Position numbers and translations under genes: made by a program. The notes under the pieces are model-generated. The model searched no databases. It had not been told where the DNA came from and worked only from the letters and a program-made list of their open reading frames with translations. A stretch of 64,000 bases of DNA. Source: Bacteroidota bacterium. Lineage in GTDB: Bacteria; Bacteroidota; Bacteroidia; Bacteroidales; Lentimicrobiaceae. Below, one piece after another: positions 18,561-26,458 of this stretch. The stretch spans positions 1 to 64,000 of the forward strand of contig JAEZNO010000018.1 in the NCBI GenBank assembly GCA_023441805.1, in the 5' to 3' direction. Numbering within the stretch: the first letter of the stretch is position 1; every line of letters begins with the position of its first letter.

Positions 18561-21500
18561 ATGAAAGCAGAAGTACTCATAGCACCAAAACCAACTTTCA
18601 ATGCGAGGCCCCTCGCTTTGAGGAGAGGGGTATGGGGTGAGGTGAAACACATAGCTCTACTCCTGCTTCTGCTCCTGTCGATGCAGGGGAGGGCGCAGTA
18701 TATTATTGACAGAGTGTGTGTGGGTGCTGAGAGACATTACAAGATTGACGGTCAGCCGGGAGTCACATACGATTGGAAACTTATCGATGAAGATTTATCT
18801 GTAACCGTATTGCCGGAGACTGGTGATAATGTTACGATTACCTGGGATGTGCAAGAAGGAATTTATACTCTTACCACGCAGGCTCAGGATGAAATTACCG
18901 GTTGCCTCTCGCTTGAAGAGGTTGGTAAAATCATTGTTTATCCGGCTCCGTATGTTGATGCCGGGCCGGATATGTTCTTCTGCCTTCCTGACACTTATAA
19001 AATTGAATTATCTGATTCCGTTTCAGTTACAAATATAAAATGGATTACTTCGGGCGACGGTACGTTTGATGATCCCTCCAGTTTGCATCCTACGTATACG
19101 TTTAGTCTTAACGATAAATGGGCCGGAAGCGTCACGCTTACATTATCCGGCGAAGGTCTTGGCAATTCAGGCAGTTGCCCCCCTGCTGAATCGTCTGCTG
19201 TCATCACCCTGGGCAGTATGCTTGTGGCTACTGATGTAACCCCTGCAAGCTGTCCGGTGGTGAATGATGGAGAATTAGTTCTTACCGCCTCGGGTGGCAC
19301 GGCTCCGTATACATATATATTCGATGGCGGAACCCCGGTAACAGGCACCAGTGCAGTGTACACAGGCCTGGCTCCGGGTACATACGAGTATTACATTTCG
19401 GATGCAGCTTTTCCTGCCTGCGAAACACACGGTTTTGTCGAGATAGGCACTTTACCGGCCATAACCGCCGATGTTGTTTCAACCGACGAAACCTTTGCCG
19501 GCATGAGCGATGGTACTATCACCGTGTTAAATGTACAAGGCGGTTCAGGTTCGTACGAATTTATGCTTGAAATTGGCGGCATGGTTTACCGCGACTGGCA
19601 GTCATCAAATCAGTTCCTCAATCTGCCGGCGGGCACTTACGACGTCTATGTACGTGATTCAAAGGCACCTGAGTGCTTCGTTCTTATCAAAACAGTCATA
19701 ATCGGTACCTCACCGGGTCTGACAGCCGATGTTGATCATACTGATGAAACGTGCTACACTTATAATGATGGTACCATTACTATTTCGAACCCACAATATG
19801 GAAGCGGAGGGTATGAATTCAGTATTGATGGTGGTACCACATGGGGAAGTGACATGTATTTCGATAATCTCACACCGGGGAATTATGTTGTGATGATGCG
19901 CGATAAGGTATACCCTGAGAATGTGGTCACCCTTGAGGTCGTGATTATAATGCCGGCAACACTGATTACTGCAACCACAACACATACAAACGAAACAGTT
20001 GCCGGAGCCGGAGATGGTACGATTACTGTAAATCCGCCTTCAGGTGGTACCGGACCATACATGTACAGTTTGGATGGCTTCTCGTGGCAACCTTCAAATG
20101 TATTTACGGGTCTGGCTCCGGGATTTTATGATGTTTATGTAAAAGACTTTAACGATTGCGTACAGTATATTGGTACAGTTGAAATATTGCCTGCCGGGGC
20201 TCTGGCTGCCGAAGTGGAATTTGTTAATGTTACCTGTTTTGGCGGCAATAACGGTTCAATCACAATCAATAATCCTACGGGAGGTTCAGGCGTTTATGAA
20301 TTTATGCTCGAGAGTGGCGGTGTAACTATCTATAACTGGCAGTCGGGCAATGAATTCGCAAATCTTCCTGCCGGCATTTATGAAGTATTTATGCGCGATG
20401 CGAACAACACGGCCAATGCTGTTCTTCTGCAAACAGTCGTCATCACTCAGCCTGATGTGCTGTTTGCCGGGATTACCCATACTAACGATACCTGCGATAT
20501 GGATGGAACCATCACTGTTTATAATCCGACGGGAGGTTCAGGAAATTACGAGTATAGTCGAGATGGTTTCAACTGGCAGGCAGGCAATGTATTTACAGGA
20601 TTGAATGCAGGTTACTATCAGGTATTTATGCGTGATGCATTAGATCCGAATTGTAGTCTGATGATTGGTGATTTGTGGATACTATACAAATGCTTACTTA
20701 GCGCCGATGTTGCATATACGCCAATCACCTGTTACGATGCTGACGACGGGAAAATTTCGATTACCAATCCTCAGGGAGGGTCATCGGGCAGTTACCAGTA
20801 CAGCATTGACGGTGGTGCCACCTGGCAATCGTCGGGTGAATTCGGGCCATTGGCACCGGATACCTATGTAGTGATGATGCGTGAAACAGGTCAGCCTTCT
20901 ACTCAGGTAACCCTTACAACGATTGTACTCGATAATCCTGTACAGATGACAGCCATACCTATCCCTACAAATGAAACCTATGCAGGTGAAAACGATGGTA
21001 CTATACTGGTTGATGCACCAACAGGTGGTTCGGGTGATTATGAATATATGCTTGAGCAGGGTGGTGTAACAATAGTACCATGGCAATCTTCGAATCTCTT
21101 CACTGGTCTCGCTCCGGGTGTTTATACTGTTTGGATGCGCGATGCCAATAATACAGACTGCTTTGTTGAACTGGGAACTGTTGAAATATTTGGCGGTGGA
21201 GTCCTCACTGCACAATTTGATTACACAAATGTCGACTGCTTTGGTGCCAATAATGGTTCAATAAACTTTACTAACCCACAGGGAGGTTCAGGTGCATACG
21301 AGTATATGCTTGAACTCATAGGTACAACTGCGCGTCCATGGCAGACTTCTCCTGAGTTTACCGACCTGGCTCCGGGTGAATATACCTTGATTATCAGGGA
21401 TCAGAATGATCCTGTTCATACTACAGTTGTCGGAACCGTTACCATCACCGAGCCTGCACAGCTGTATGCTGAGATTCAGCCGGTTATGATAGGATGCGAC

Positions 21501-23324
21501 GGAGGCAGTATGGGTAGTATCACGTTTGCCAATGTATCGGGTGGCTCGGGCAATTATGAGTTCACGCTTGATCAGGCTCAGCTGGTTTGGCAGAGTTCAC
21601 CTGTATTTGCAGGACTTGCTGCAGGTATGTATTACCCCGCCATGCGTGATGCTCAGGCACCGGAGTGTATCATACCTTTTGCCCCAATCGAGATCACAGC
21701 GGCAATTCCAATCGTGGCAACTGCTGAATCATCGGATGATATTTGTAGTCAGGGAGTTGGTACAATCACTGTCTCGGCTTCAGGCGGAACGGGTGTTTTT
21801 GAATACAAACTATCAACTGATACAGACTGGCAGACTGATCCTGTCATAAGCAACCTTGTTATAGGAAATTACATTGTAATGATACGTGACAATGGCGGTT
21901 GCGAGACACAGATTTCAGTTGATGTAAATGGTATTCCGGGAGTTGTGATTTCGGATGTAATTGTCACACATACCACCAATGGCGAATCAACAGGTATAGC
22001 CGAGGTGATTGCTTATTCACCTGCCTTACCGATTCAGTATTCACTCGATAAAATCAACTGGCAGAGCTCGAACTTCTTCACCGATCTTGCAGCCAACAGT
22101 TATAAGGTCTATGCTTTGGATGCCAACGGATGTCTCGACAGTCTTGAGTTCTCAGTCGGCAACATCGTGATGGGTATCATTGAACTGGTATCAGGTCGTG
22201 TAACCGATTGTGTGGGAGAGGTGAGATTACTGGATGTTCTGGTATATAATTTCGACAATATTACATCGTTCACACTGAGGGTAAGCTACAATTCTGATAT
22301 CTTTGAATTCATGGGCTTGCAGAACATACACAACAGCCTTATAGCGAATAATGTAACAACAAACCAGGTATCTGACGGCGTACTGGATATCACTTATACC
22401 GATCCGGGACATGTTACAGTGCCCGATGGTGATCTGTTGTTGCAATTACAGATTCGTGGTATAGCACCGGGTCTTACCGATTTCAGGTGGGAGTGGATGC
22501 AATGCGTAGTGATGACTCCGATAGGCTATGTAACACCGGTAACTGCTGTAGTGAACGGAATTGCCGAGGTATTTGCCAATCCTGATCTTACCGCATGGCA
22601 GAGTGATGATTTCTGTACCGGTGATTCAACAATATTATACGCCTCAACCAGCATGTCCGACATAGACTTCACCTGGACACACCCGCGCGGAATAAAGCAC
22701 TATGGTGACACATGGAAGCTTGGTCCGTTGAGTGTCCTCGATTCAGGAAACTACGTTGTTATGGCAAAACATCAGGATCAGTGTTTCAGTCTGGATACTG
22801 TTAACATAGTCGTATATCCGTCGCCGGAGGTGAACATAAATTATTCTGACACTATATGTTTCGGCAATCCTGTAATACTTGATCCAAATAAGGTGTATGA
22901 AAAGTATGAGTGGAGCACAGGAAGTACCATGCCAAACATCATAGCTTACGAGGCCGGCATTTACTGGCTCAAGGTCACCGACTTCAACGGATGTACGGCC
23001 ATCGACGAAGCAGTTCTTGAGCCATGTATTCTTGAGATTCTGATACCAAACGCCTTTACGCCAAACATTGATGGTTTGAATGATATCTTCAGGCCAATCT
23101 TCCGGGGCTTCGAGCCAAAGAACTACCGTATGGATATCTTCAGCAAGTGGGGTCAGCACATCTTCACCACCACCGATGTCACAGTCGGCTGGGATGGCAC
23201 CGTCAATGGCGATCCTGTTTCACCTGACACCTTTGTTTACGTAGTCAGTTACGAAGTTCCGACGTTTGTCCTCCGCAAAGGCCTCACCAGCCCAATCACT
23301 GGTAGGGTAACGGTAATAAGGTAA
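18561..23324 (+). CDS. SprB-repeat surface protein with gliding-type T9SS sorting domain, 1587 aa
   Basis: This is probably a surface adhesin exported by the type IX secretion system. The order is a hydrophobic signal core at about residues 29-43 (HIALLLLLLLSMQG), PKD-like N-terminal domains to about 220, and about 12 SprB-type repeats of 80 or so residues (about 220-1195; pattern TCFGxNNGSI ... GGSGxYEYMLE ... FTGLAPGxYxVxMRD). A cohesin-like domain follows (about 1200-1340, VSYNSDIFEFMGLQN), then PKD-like segments, and from about 1493 a gliding-motility-associated C-terminal domain (NAFTPNIDGLND, FSKWGQHIF, GWDGTVNG). This last domain is the type B T9SS signal. The first 27 residues appear to be translated repeat DNA (RPLALRRGVWGEV), so a GTG start at 18642 is a real alternative. 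No PorP/SprF-type partner gene is adjacent. Confidence 0.92.
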   Translation: MKAEVLIAPKPTFNARPLALRRGVWGEVKHIALLLLLLLSMQGRAQYIIDRVCVGAERHYKIDGQPGVTYDWKLIDEDLSVTVLPETGDNVTITWDVQEGIYTLTTQAQDEITGCLSLEEVGKIIVYPAPYVDAGPDMFFCLPDTYKIELSDSVSVTNIKWITSGDGTFDDPSSLHPTYTFSLNDKWAGSVTLTLSGEGLGNSGSCPPAESSAVITLGSMLVATDVTPASCPVVNDGELVLTASGGTAPYTYIFDGGTPVTGTSAVYTGLAPGTYEYYISDAAFPACETHGFVEIGTLPAITADVVSTDETFAGMSDGTITVLNVQGGSGSYEFMLEIGGMVYRDWQSSNQFLNLPAGTYDVYVRDSKAPECFVLIKTVIIGTSPGLTADVDHTDETCYTYNDGTITISNPQYGSGGYEFSIDGGTTWGSDMYFDNLTPGNYVVMMRDKVYPENVVTLEVVIIMPATLITATTTHTNETVAGAGDGTITVNPPSGGTGPYMYSLDGFSWQPSNVFTGLAPGFYDVYVKDFNDCVQYIGTVEILPAGALAAEVEFVNVTCFGGNNGSITINNPTGGSGVYEFMLESGGVTIYNWQSGNEFANLPAGIYEVFMRDANNTANAVLLQTVVITQPDVLFAGITHTNDTCDMDGTITVYNPTGGSGNYEYSRDGFNWQAGNVFTGLNAGYYQVFMRDALDPNCSLMIGDLWILYKCLLSADVAYTPITCYDADDGKISITNPQGGSSGSYQYSIDGGATWQSSGEFGPLAPDTYVVMMRETGQPSTQVTLTTIVLDNPVQMTAIPIPTNETYAGENDGTILVDAPTGGSGDYEYMLEQGGVTIVPWQSSNLFTGLAPGVYTVWMRDANNTDCFVELGTVEIFGGGVLTAQFDYTNVDCFGANNGSINFTNPQGGSGAYEYMLELIGTTARPWQTSPEFTDLAPGEYTLIIRDQNDPVHTTVVGTVTITEPAQLYAEIQPVMIGCDGGSMGSITFANVSGGSGNYEFTLDQAQLVWQSSPVFAGLAAGMYYPAMRDAQAPECIIPFAPIEITAAIPIVATAESSDDICSQGVGTITVSASGGTGVFEYKLSTDTDWQTDPVISNLVIGNYIVMIRDNGGCETQISVDVNGIPGVVISDVIVTHTTNGESTGIAEVIAYSPALPIQYSLDKINWQSSNFFTDLAANSYKVYALDANGCLDSLEFSVGNIVMGIIELVSGRVTDCVGEVRLLDVLVYNFDNITSFTLRVSYNSDIFEFMGLQNIHNSLIANNVTTNQVSDGVLDITYTDPGHVTVPDGDLLLQLQIRGIAPGLTDFRWEWMQCVVMTPIGYVTPVTAVVNGIAEVFANPDLTAWQSDDFCTGDSTILYASTSMSDIDFTWTHPRGIKHYGDTWKLGPLSVLDSGNYVVMAKHQDQCFSLDTVNIVVYPSPEVNINYSDTICFGNPVILDPNKVYEKYEWSTGSTMPNIIAYEAGIYWLKVTDFNGCTAIDEAVLEPCILEILIPNAFTPNIDGLNDIFRPIFRGFEPKNYRMDIFSKWGQHIFTTTDVTVGWDGTVNGDPVSPDTFVYVVSYEVPTFVLRKGLTSPITGRVTVIR

Positions 23325-23347
23325 AATAAAAAAGATATCAACACCTG

Positions 23348-23377
23348 TTGCTTTTCGCTAATTATTGCGTATATTTG
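23348..23377 (+). promoter_or_regulatory. Promoter of the response-regulator gene
   Basis: TTG (23348-23350), 19 nt, then TATATTTG (23370-23377) fits the Bacteroidota primary-sigma consensus. It predicts a start near 23384 and a leader of about 90 nt. Confidence 0.7.
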
Positions 23378-23473
23378 GGTGATTATCCATTTCCCCCGGT
23401 TAGCTTAGTTTAATAGAGCTGAGGCAGTCGTATCTACCTCATTAATACTTATTTGCCTGTAAATGGTTAACGG

Positions 23474-23896
23474 ATGATAGAGGAAGACCTTATCATACTT
23501 GCTGAAGATGATGATAATCACAAGTATCTGTTCGAACGCGCATTTTCGAAGGTAGCCGGGGGGGAGAGGCTAATTATTTTCAGAGAAGGCGAGAGTTTGA
23601 TGGACTATCTTCAGAATGAGCTCAATCCTTTGCCCAGGGTTGTCTTTCTTGATATCCATATGCCGGGCATCAGCGGTTTGGATTGTCTGAAGGAAATCAG
23701 AGAGAATGATCGGCTGGTCGATCTGCCGGTTGTCATTCACAGCACATCAAATGATAATGCCGATGAGCGACAGGCCTTACTTTATAAAGCGAATTTTTAT
23801 TTACGTAAATCTGGTGACCCGGAAGAGCTGCGATACATCATTGGGAAAGTGTTGCAGATGGACTGGTCGGAAAAGATTTTACGTCCATTTACATAA
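23474..23896 (+). CDS. Single-domain response regulator (CheY-like receiver), 140 aa
   Basis: This is a stand-alone receiver domain that relays a phosphoryl group from a histidine kinase. The acidic triad is at E11-D12-D13, the phospho-acceptor at D60 (VVFLDIHMPG), the switch residue at S90/T91 (VVIHSTS) and the conserved lysine at K112 (YLRKSGD). No output domain follows, so it must act by protein contact, as in Rcp1/CheY-type regulators. No kinase gene lies nearby. It has its own promoter and begins 149 bp after the SprB-repeat gene, so co-regulation with the surface locus is possible but not shown. The ATG at 23474 fits the domain start exactly. Confidence 0.9.
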   Translation: MIEEDLIILAEDDDNHKYLFERAFSKVAGGERLIIFREGESLMDYLQNELNPLPRVVFLDIHMPGISGLDCLKEIRENDRLVDLPVVIHSTSNDNADERQALLYKANFYLRKSGDPEELRYIIGKVLQMDWSEKILRPFT

Positions 23897-23914
23897 GAGT
23901 GTAAATATTTTTTA

Positions 23915-23922
23915 TATATTTG
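23915..23922 (+). promoter_or_regulatory. -7 box before the 70-aa gene
   Basis: TATATTTG matches TAnnTTTG. No TTG is found at the expected distance upstream, so support is only the -7 match and its position 25 nt before the start codon. Confidence 0.4.
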
Positions 23923-23947
23923 CAGACAAACCTACATTATCGGAATC

Positions 23948-24160
23948 ATGTATATCAGAAATAAATTTTTCCACAATCCCTTCGAGAAGCATATTGCAAA
24001 GCTTCAGGATATGGCGAACCAGATTACTAACCGTAAGACTACAGGCGGTATGGATATTGAAGAAGAAATCTCAGATGAGGATGCAATGCGTCTTGAAGTT
24101 GCAGTAAGATTTATTAATGCAGCTATTGAGAATCTAAGGAATCTGGATAAAACAAAGTAG
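23948..24160 (+). CDS. Small hypothetical protein, 70 aa
   Basis: I do not recognise this protein. It has no signal peptide or membrane segment and is predicted to be cytoplasmic and largely helical. The C-terminal half (EEEISDEDAMRLEVAVRFINAAIENLRNL) looks like an amphipathic helix pair. A basic N-terminal third (MYIRNKFFHNPFEKHIAKL) precedes it. The gene lies 51 bp after the response regulator with a possible -7 box of its own. The mixed but regular codon use and charge pattern suggest it is real despite its length. Confidence 0.6.
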   Translation: MYIRNKFFHNPFEKHIAKLQDMANQITNRKTTGGMDIEEEISDEDAMRLEVAVRFINAAIENLRNLDKTK

Positions 24161-24390
24161 ACCTTAAATTCAGCCCCGACAGGGTTGTCCGGTTTTGTGA
24201 TTTAGCGATAATAGGGTTCATTCCCCACCCCTCTCAGGTGGAATGATGAAGAATTGCCACGCATTTAAGTTAAGCGTTCAACTAAATACGGTTAAATATC
24301 CAACAGGGTTAGCTTTTCAACCTGAAGTATTTTTACTTTAATTTTTTGCCTTGATACTTTTTCTGTATTCTTGTGACCTGGTAATTTACT
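24161..24390. other. Intergenic region with repeat fragments
   Basis: It contains CCCCGACAGGGTTGTCC (24175 onward) and TTTAGCGATAATA (24202-24214). The latter is also found at 27722-27735, so it is a dispersed repeat piece. CCCCACCCCTCTCAGG (24222 onward) resembles fragments of the REP-like element at 17573. No gene is visible. Confidence 0.5.
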
Positions 24391-24421
24391 TTTGCGAAAA
24401 TTGCGAAATTGATTACTTTTG
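24391..24421 (+). promoter_or_regulatory. Promoter of the GHKL-STAS-PIN operon
   Basis: TTTG (24391-24394), 19 nt, TACTTTTG (24414-24421) is a textbook Bacteroidota promoter. It predicts a start near 24428 and a leader of about 38 nt. An overlapping second -7 match (TACTTTTG at 24387-24394) supplies the -33 TTTG. Confidence 0.7.
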
Positions 24422-24465
24422 ATATTTCAGACTCGTTAATAAAACAGGCTCTTTGAGTTGTATAG

Positions 24466-25335
24466 TTGCATGTTATGACAGTACTTAGGAACATTGAGAG
24501 TAATATTTCTAGTTATAATAGGATTATTGCATTATATCATGAACACAAAGATAAAGTTTTTAATACTATTGAAATAGAACTAACTCAATGGTTTTCAGCG
24601 AATATGTGCTCTGCATTGGGAGGAATATTAGAACTTTTTACCAATGAATTAAACAGTATAGAATTTAAATTCGGAAAACCAGCAATTAAAGATATATTAC
24701 TTCGAAATAACTTTCTATCTTTCTATGGATATGCCTCAGAAATGGACATTAATTCTTCAACAATCAAGTATCTTAAATTAAAACCTACTGATGGTAAATA
24801 TTTTAAGGATTATGTTGTCTCAGAACTTTTAAATAGGAGTGAAATGCCTCATATGTCTGATAAGGCAATTGAAAAAATGGCTGAATCAATTTATGAGATA
24901 TTTGTCAATGCTCAAATCCATAGTAATAGTGACTTTATTTTTACATGTGGTCAATACTATCCAAGCCGTCATGTAATAGAATTTACTATAACTGACATCG
25001 GAATTGGTTTTAAAGAGAAAATTAATAAGCGTTTTAATACTTCTCTAACATCAGTTCAAGCTATAAGGTGGGCATTAATTGATCGTAATACAACAAAAGA
25101 GGGAGTCCCTGGAGGTATTGGGCTTGCTCTCTTAAAAGAGTTTGTTGAAAAAAATAAAGGTAAAATGCAGATTATAAGTAATGATGGTTTTTATCAGTAT
25201 TATTATAATCAAAGGGAGAGGGTTGAAATTTTTTCGCAACCATATCCTGGAACCATTGTTAATCTACAATTTAATACTAATGATAATTCTTCCTACATTA
25301 CATCTGAGGAAGTAAATCAGGAATTAATTTTCTAA
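24466..25335 (+). CDS. GHKL-type ATP-binding protein, possible partner-switch kinase, 289 aa
   Basis: The C-terminal half is a GHKL (histidine-kinase-like) ATPase fold: N box EIFVNAQ (E144, N148), G1 box DIGIG (177-181) and G2 box GGIGLALL (216-223). No phospho-accepting histidine domain, sensor or membrane segment is present. The N-terminal 120 residues (ELTQWFSANMCSALGGIL, then LRNNFLSFYG) resemble a STAS-like fold, which is inference. The protein is therefore closer to SpoIIAB/RsbW-type anti-sigma kinases than to sensor kinases. It starts an operon: the STAS-like gene follows after 9 nt and a PIN nuclease gene overlaps that. The DNA is A+T-rich (about 30% G+C in two of three lines counted, against about 42% in a neighbouring gene), which hints at acquisition. 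A start at M4 (24475) is equally possible. Confidence 0.8.
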   Translation: MHVMTVLRNIESNISSYNRIIALYHEHKDKVFNTIEIELTQWFSANMCSALGGILELFTNELNSIEFKFGKPAIKDILLRNNFLSFYGYASEMDINSSTIKYLKLKPTDGKYFKDYVVSELLNRSEMPHMSDKAIEKMAESIYEIFVNAQIHSNSDFIFTCGQYYPSRHVIEFTITDIGIGFKEKINKRFNTSLTSVQAIRWALIDRNTTKEGVPGGIGLALLKEFVEKNKGKMQIISNDGFYQYYYNQRERVEIFSQPYPGTIVNLQFNTNDNSSYITSEEVNQELIF

Positions 25336-25344
25336 TTTTGCACA

Positions 25345-25701
25345 ATGAAAAAGGAACCGGTAGTAATAAATATCGTCAATGTAGTAGGTGATGAGTATTG
25401 TGTAGAAGCTGAAGAAGGAGAAAAAGTATTTAAGCTTATTCAAAGATCCTTGAATGAGAAAAAGTATGTCAAAGTATCTTTCCTGAATATCAAATTACTC
25501 ACCACTGCTTTCCTGAACTCTGCCATGGGTCAACTATATAGGGACTTTTCTGAGGAGACTATAAGGCAATATCTTTCAGTTGAGAATTTATCTGATTCTT
25601 TTGCTGTTTCATTGAAGAGAGTCGTAGAAACAGCAAAACTATATTACAAAGATCCTGAAGCATTACGTAACAGTATCAATGAAATTTTAGGAGAAGAATG
25701 A
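25345..25701 (+). CDS. STAS-like (DUF4325-type) protein, 118 aa
   Basis: This small soluble protein resembles the STAS-like DUF4325 family: an N-terminal beta pair, then VKVSFLNIKLLTTAFLNSAMGQLY (here about residues 42-65), the conserved segment where a strand leads into the helix carrying Ser/Thr and Asn. Classical anti-sigma-factor antagonists have a phosphorylatable Ser at an equivalent place. T53, T54 and S59 are candidates by position only. It lies 9 nt after the GHKL ATPase gene, and its stop overlaps the start of the PIN gene (ATGA), so the three are surely co-transcribed and probably translationally coupled. The likely role is a regulatory partner of the ATPase, as in SpoIIAA/SpoIIAB pairs. 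The family name rests on recalled sequence resemblance. Confidence 0.7.
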   Translation: MKKEPVVINIVNVVGDEYCVEAEEGEKVFKLIQRSLNEKKYVKVSFLNIKLLTTAFLNSAMGQLYRDFSEETIRQYLSVENLSDSFAVSLKRVVETAKLYYKDPEALRNSINEILGEE

Positions 25702-26240
25702 AATCTCACCGTTATTCTCTTGCCAAGATTAATACACTTCCAAGTAAGAAGATTTTCTTTGATGCAAATGTTCTTATTTATATTTTCTGGCCAACTATGC
25801 CTGGTTATGTGTCCGCCTATTCTAGTGCATTTAGAGGACTACTCAATGTTAAGTTTACCCTTATCACCAGTGCATTTGTTATCTCCGAGGTTATAAACAC
25901 TTGCTTAAGGCTGGAATACAATAAATATCTTAAAGCCAGTAGGCTGGATGAAAGCAATTGCCCTTTCAAAGAATTTCGGGAATCTGAGACTGGGAAGAGT
26001 ATTCAGCGAGATGTTTACACTATTGTAAAAGATCAAATATTACAATTTATTGACATTCACGATTCACAATACAGCAATGTAATACTAAAATCACTGTTAG
26101 TTGTTGACACTCTGGATTTTAACGATAAATTAATTCTTAGTTGCTGTAGAAGTGAACAATGTATTTTGTTCACTAATGACAAAGATTTCAAGAATGAAGC
26201 CATAGATATACTCACTAACAATAGTGCCCTGTTATCATAA
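25698..26240 (+). CDS. PIN-domain nuclease-like protein, 180 aa
   Basis: The four acidic positions of a PIN ribonuclease active site are visible: D22 (FFDANVLIY), E64 (ISEVIN), D143 with D140 nearby (LDFNDKLI), and D161/D163 (FTNDKDF). Such proteins cleave RNA in a metal-dependent way and often act as toxins. At 180 residues it is longer than the usual VapC toxin (about 130), with an extra helical stretch at about 75-130. No classical VapB antitoxin is adjacent. Instead it overlaps the STAS-like gene by 4 nt in a three-gene operon with a GHKL ATPase. That suggests control by a phosphorylation-type partner switch rather than by a DNA-binding antitoxin. This last point is inference. Confidence 0.85.
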   Translation: MKSHRYSLAKINTLPSKKIFFDANVLIYIFWPTMPGYVSAYSSAFRGLLNVKFTLITSAFVISEVINTCLRLEYNKYLKASRLDESNCPFKEFRESETGKSIQRDVYTIVKDQILQFIDIHDSQYSNVILKSLLVVDTLDFNDKLILSCCRSEQCILFTNDKDFKNEAIDILTNNSALLS

Positions 26241-26458
26241 GCTTCAGCATTCAAAAGGATTCAAAGTTGGATGTGCAATCATTATCAACATTTCACCTTT
26301 TACTACTATTTGTCTTGCATCCTTAAATCGGATTGTGGAAATTTATCATTCGAATCATTCCTTAATGGGTATTGTGTAGGAACAATTTGCACTAAAAAAA
26401 TGCAAATTATATCAAAATATGCACACAGGAGTGCAAATGATTATATTTGATAATTGTA
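26241..26458. terminator. Convergent intergenic region with hairpin
   Basis: The PIN gene (plus) and the AAA ATPase gene (minus) converge here. AATTTGCA (26384-26391) and TGCAAATT (26401-26408) form an 8-bp stem around CTAAAAAAA. A second TGCAAAT lies about 20 nt further on. It may end transcription from one or both sides, though there is no classical T run after the stem. Confidence 0.4.
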
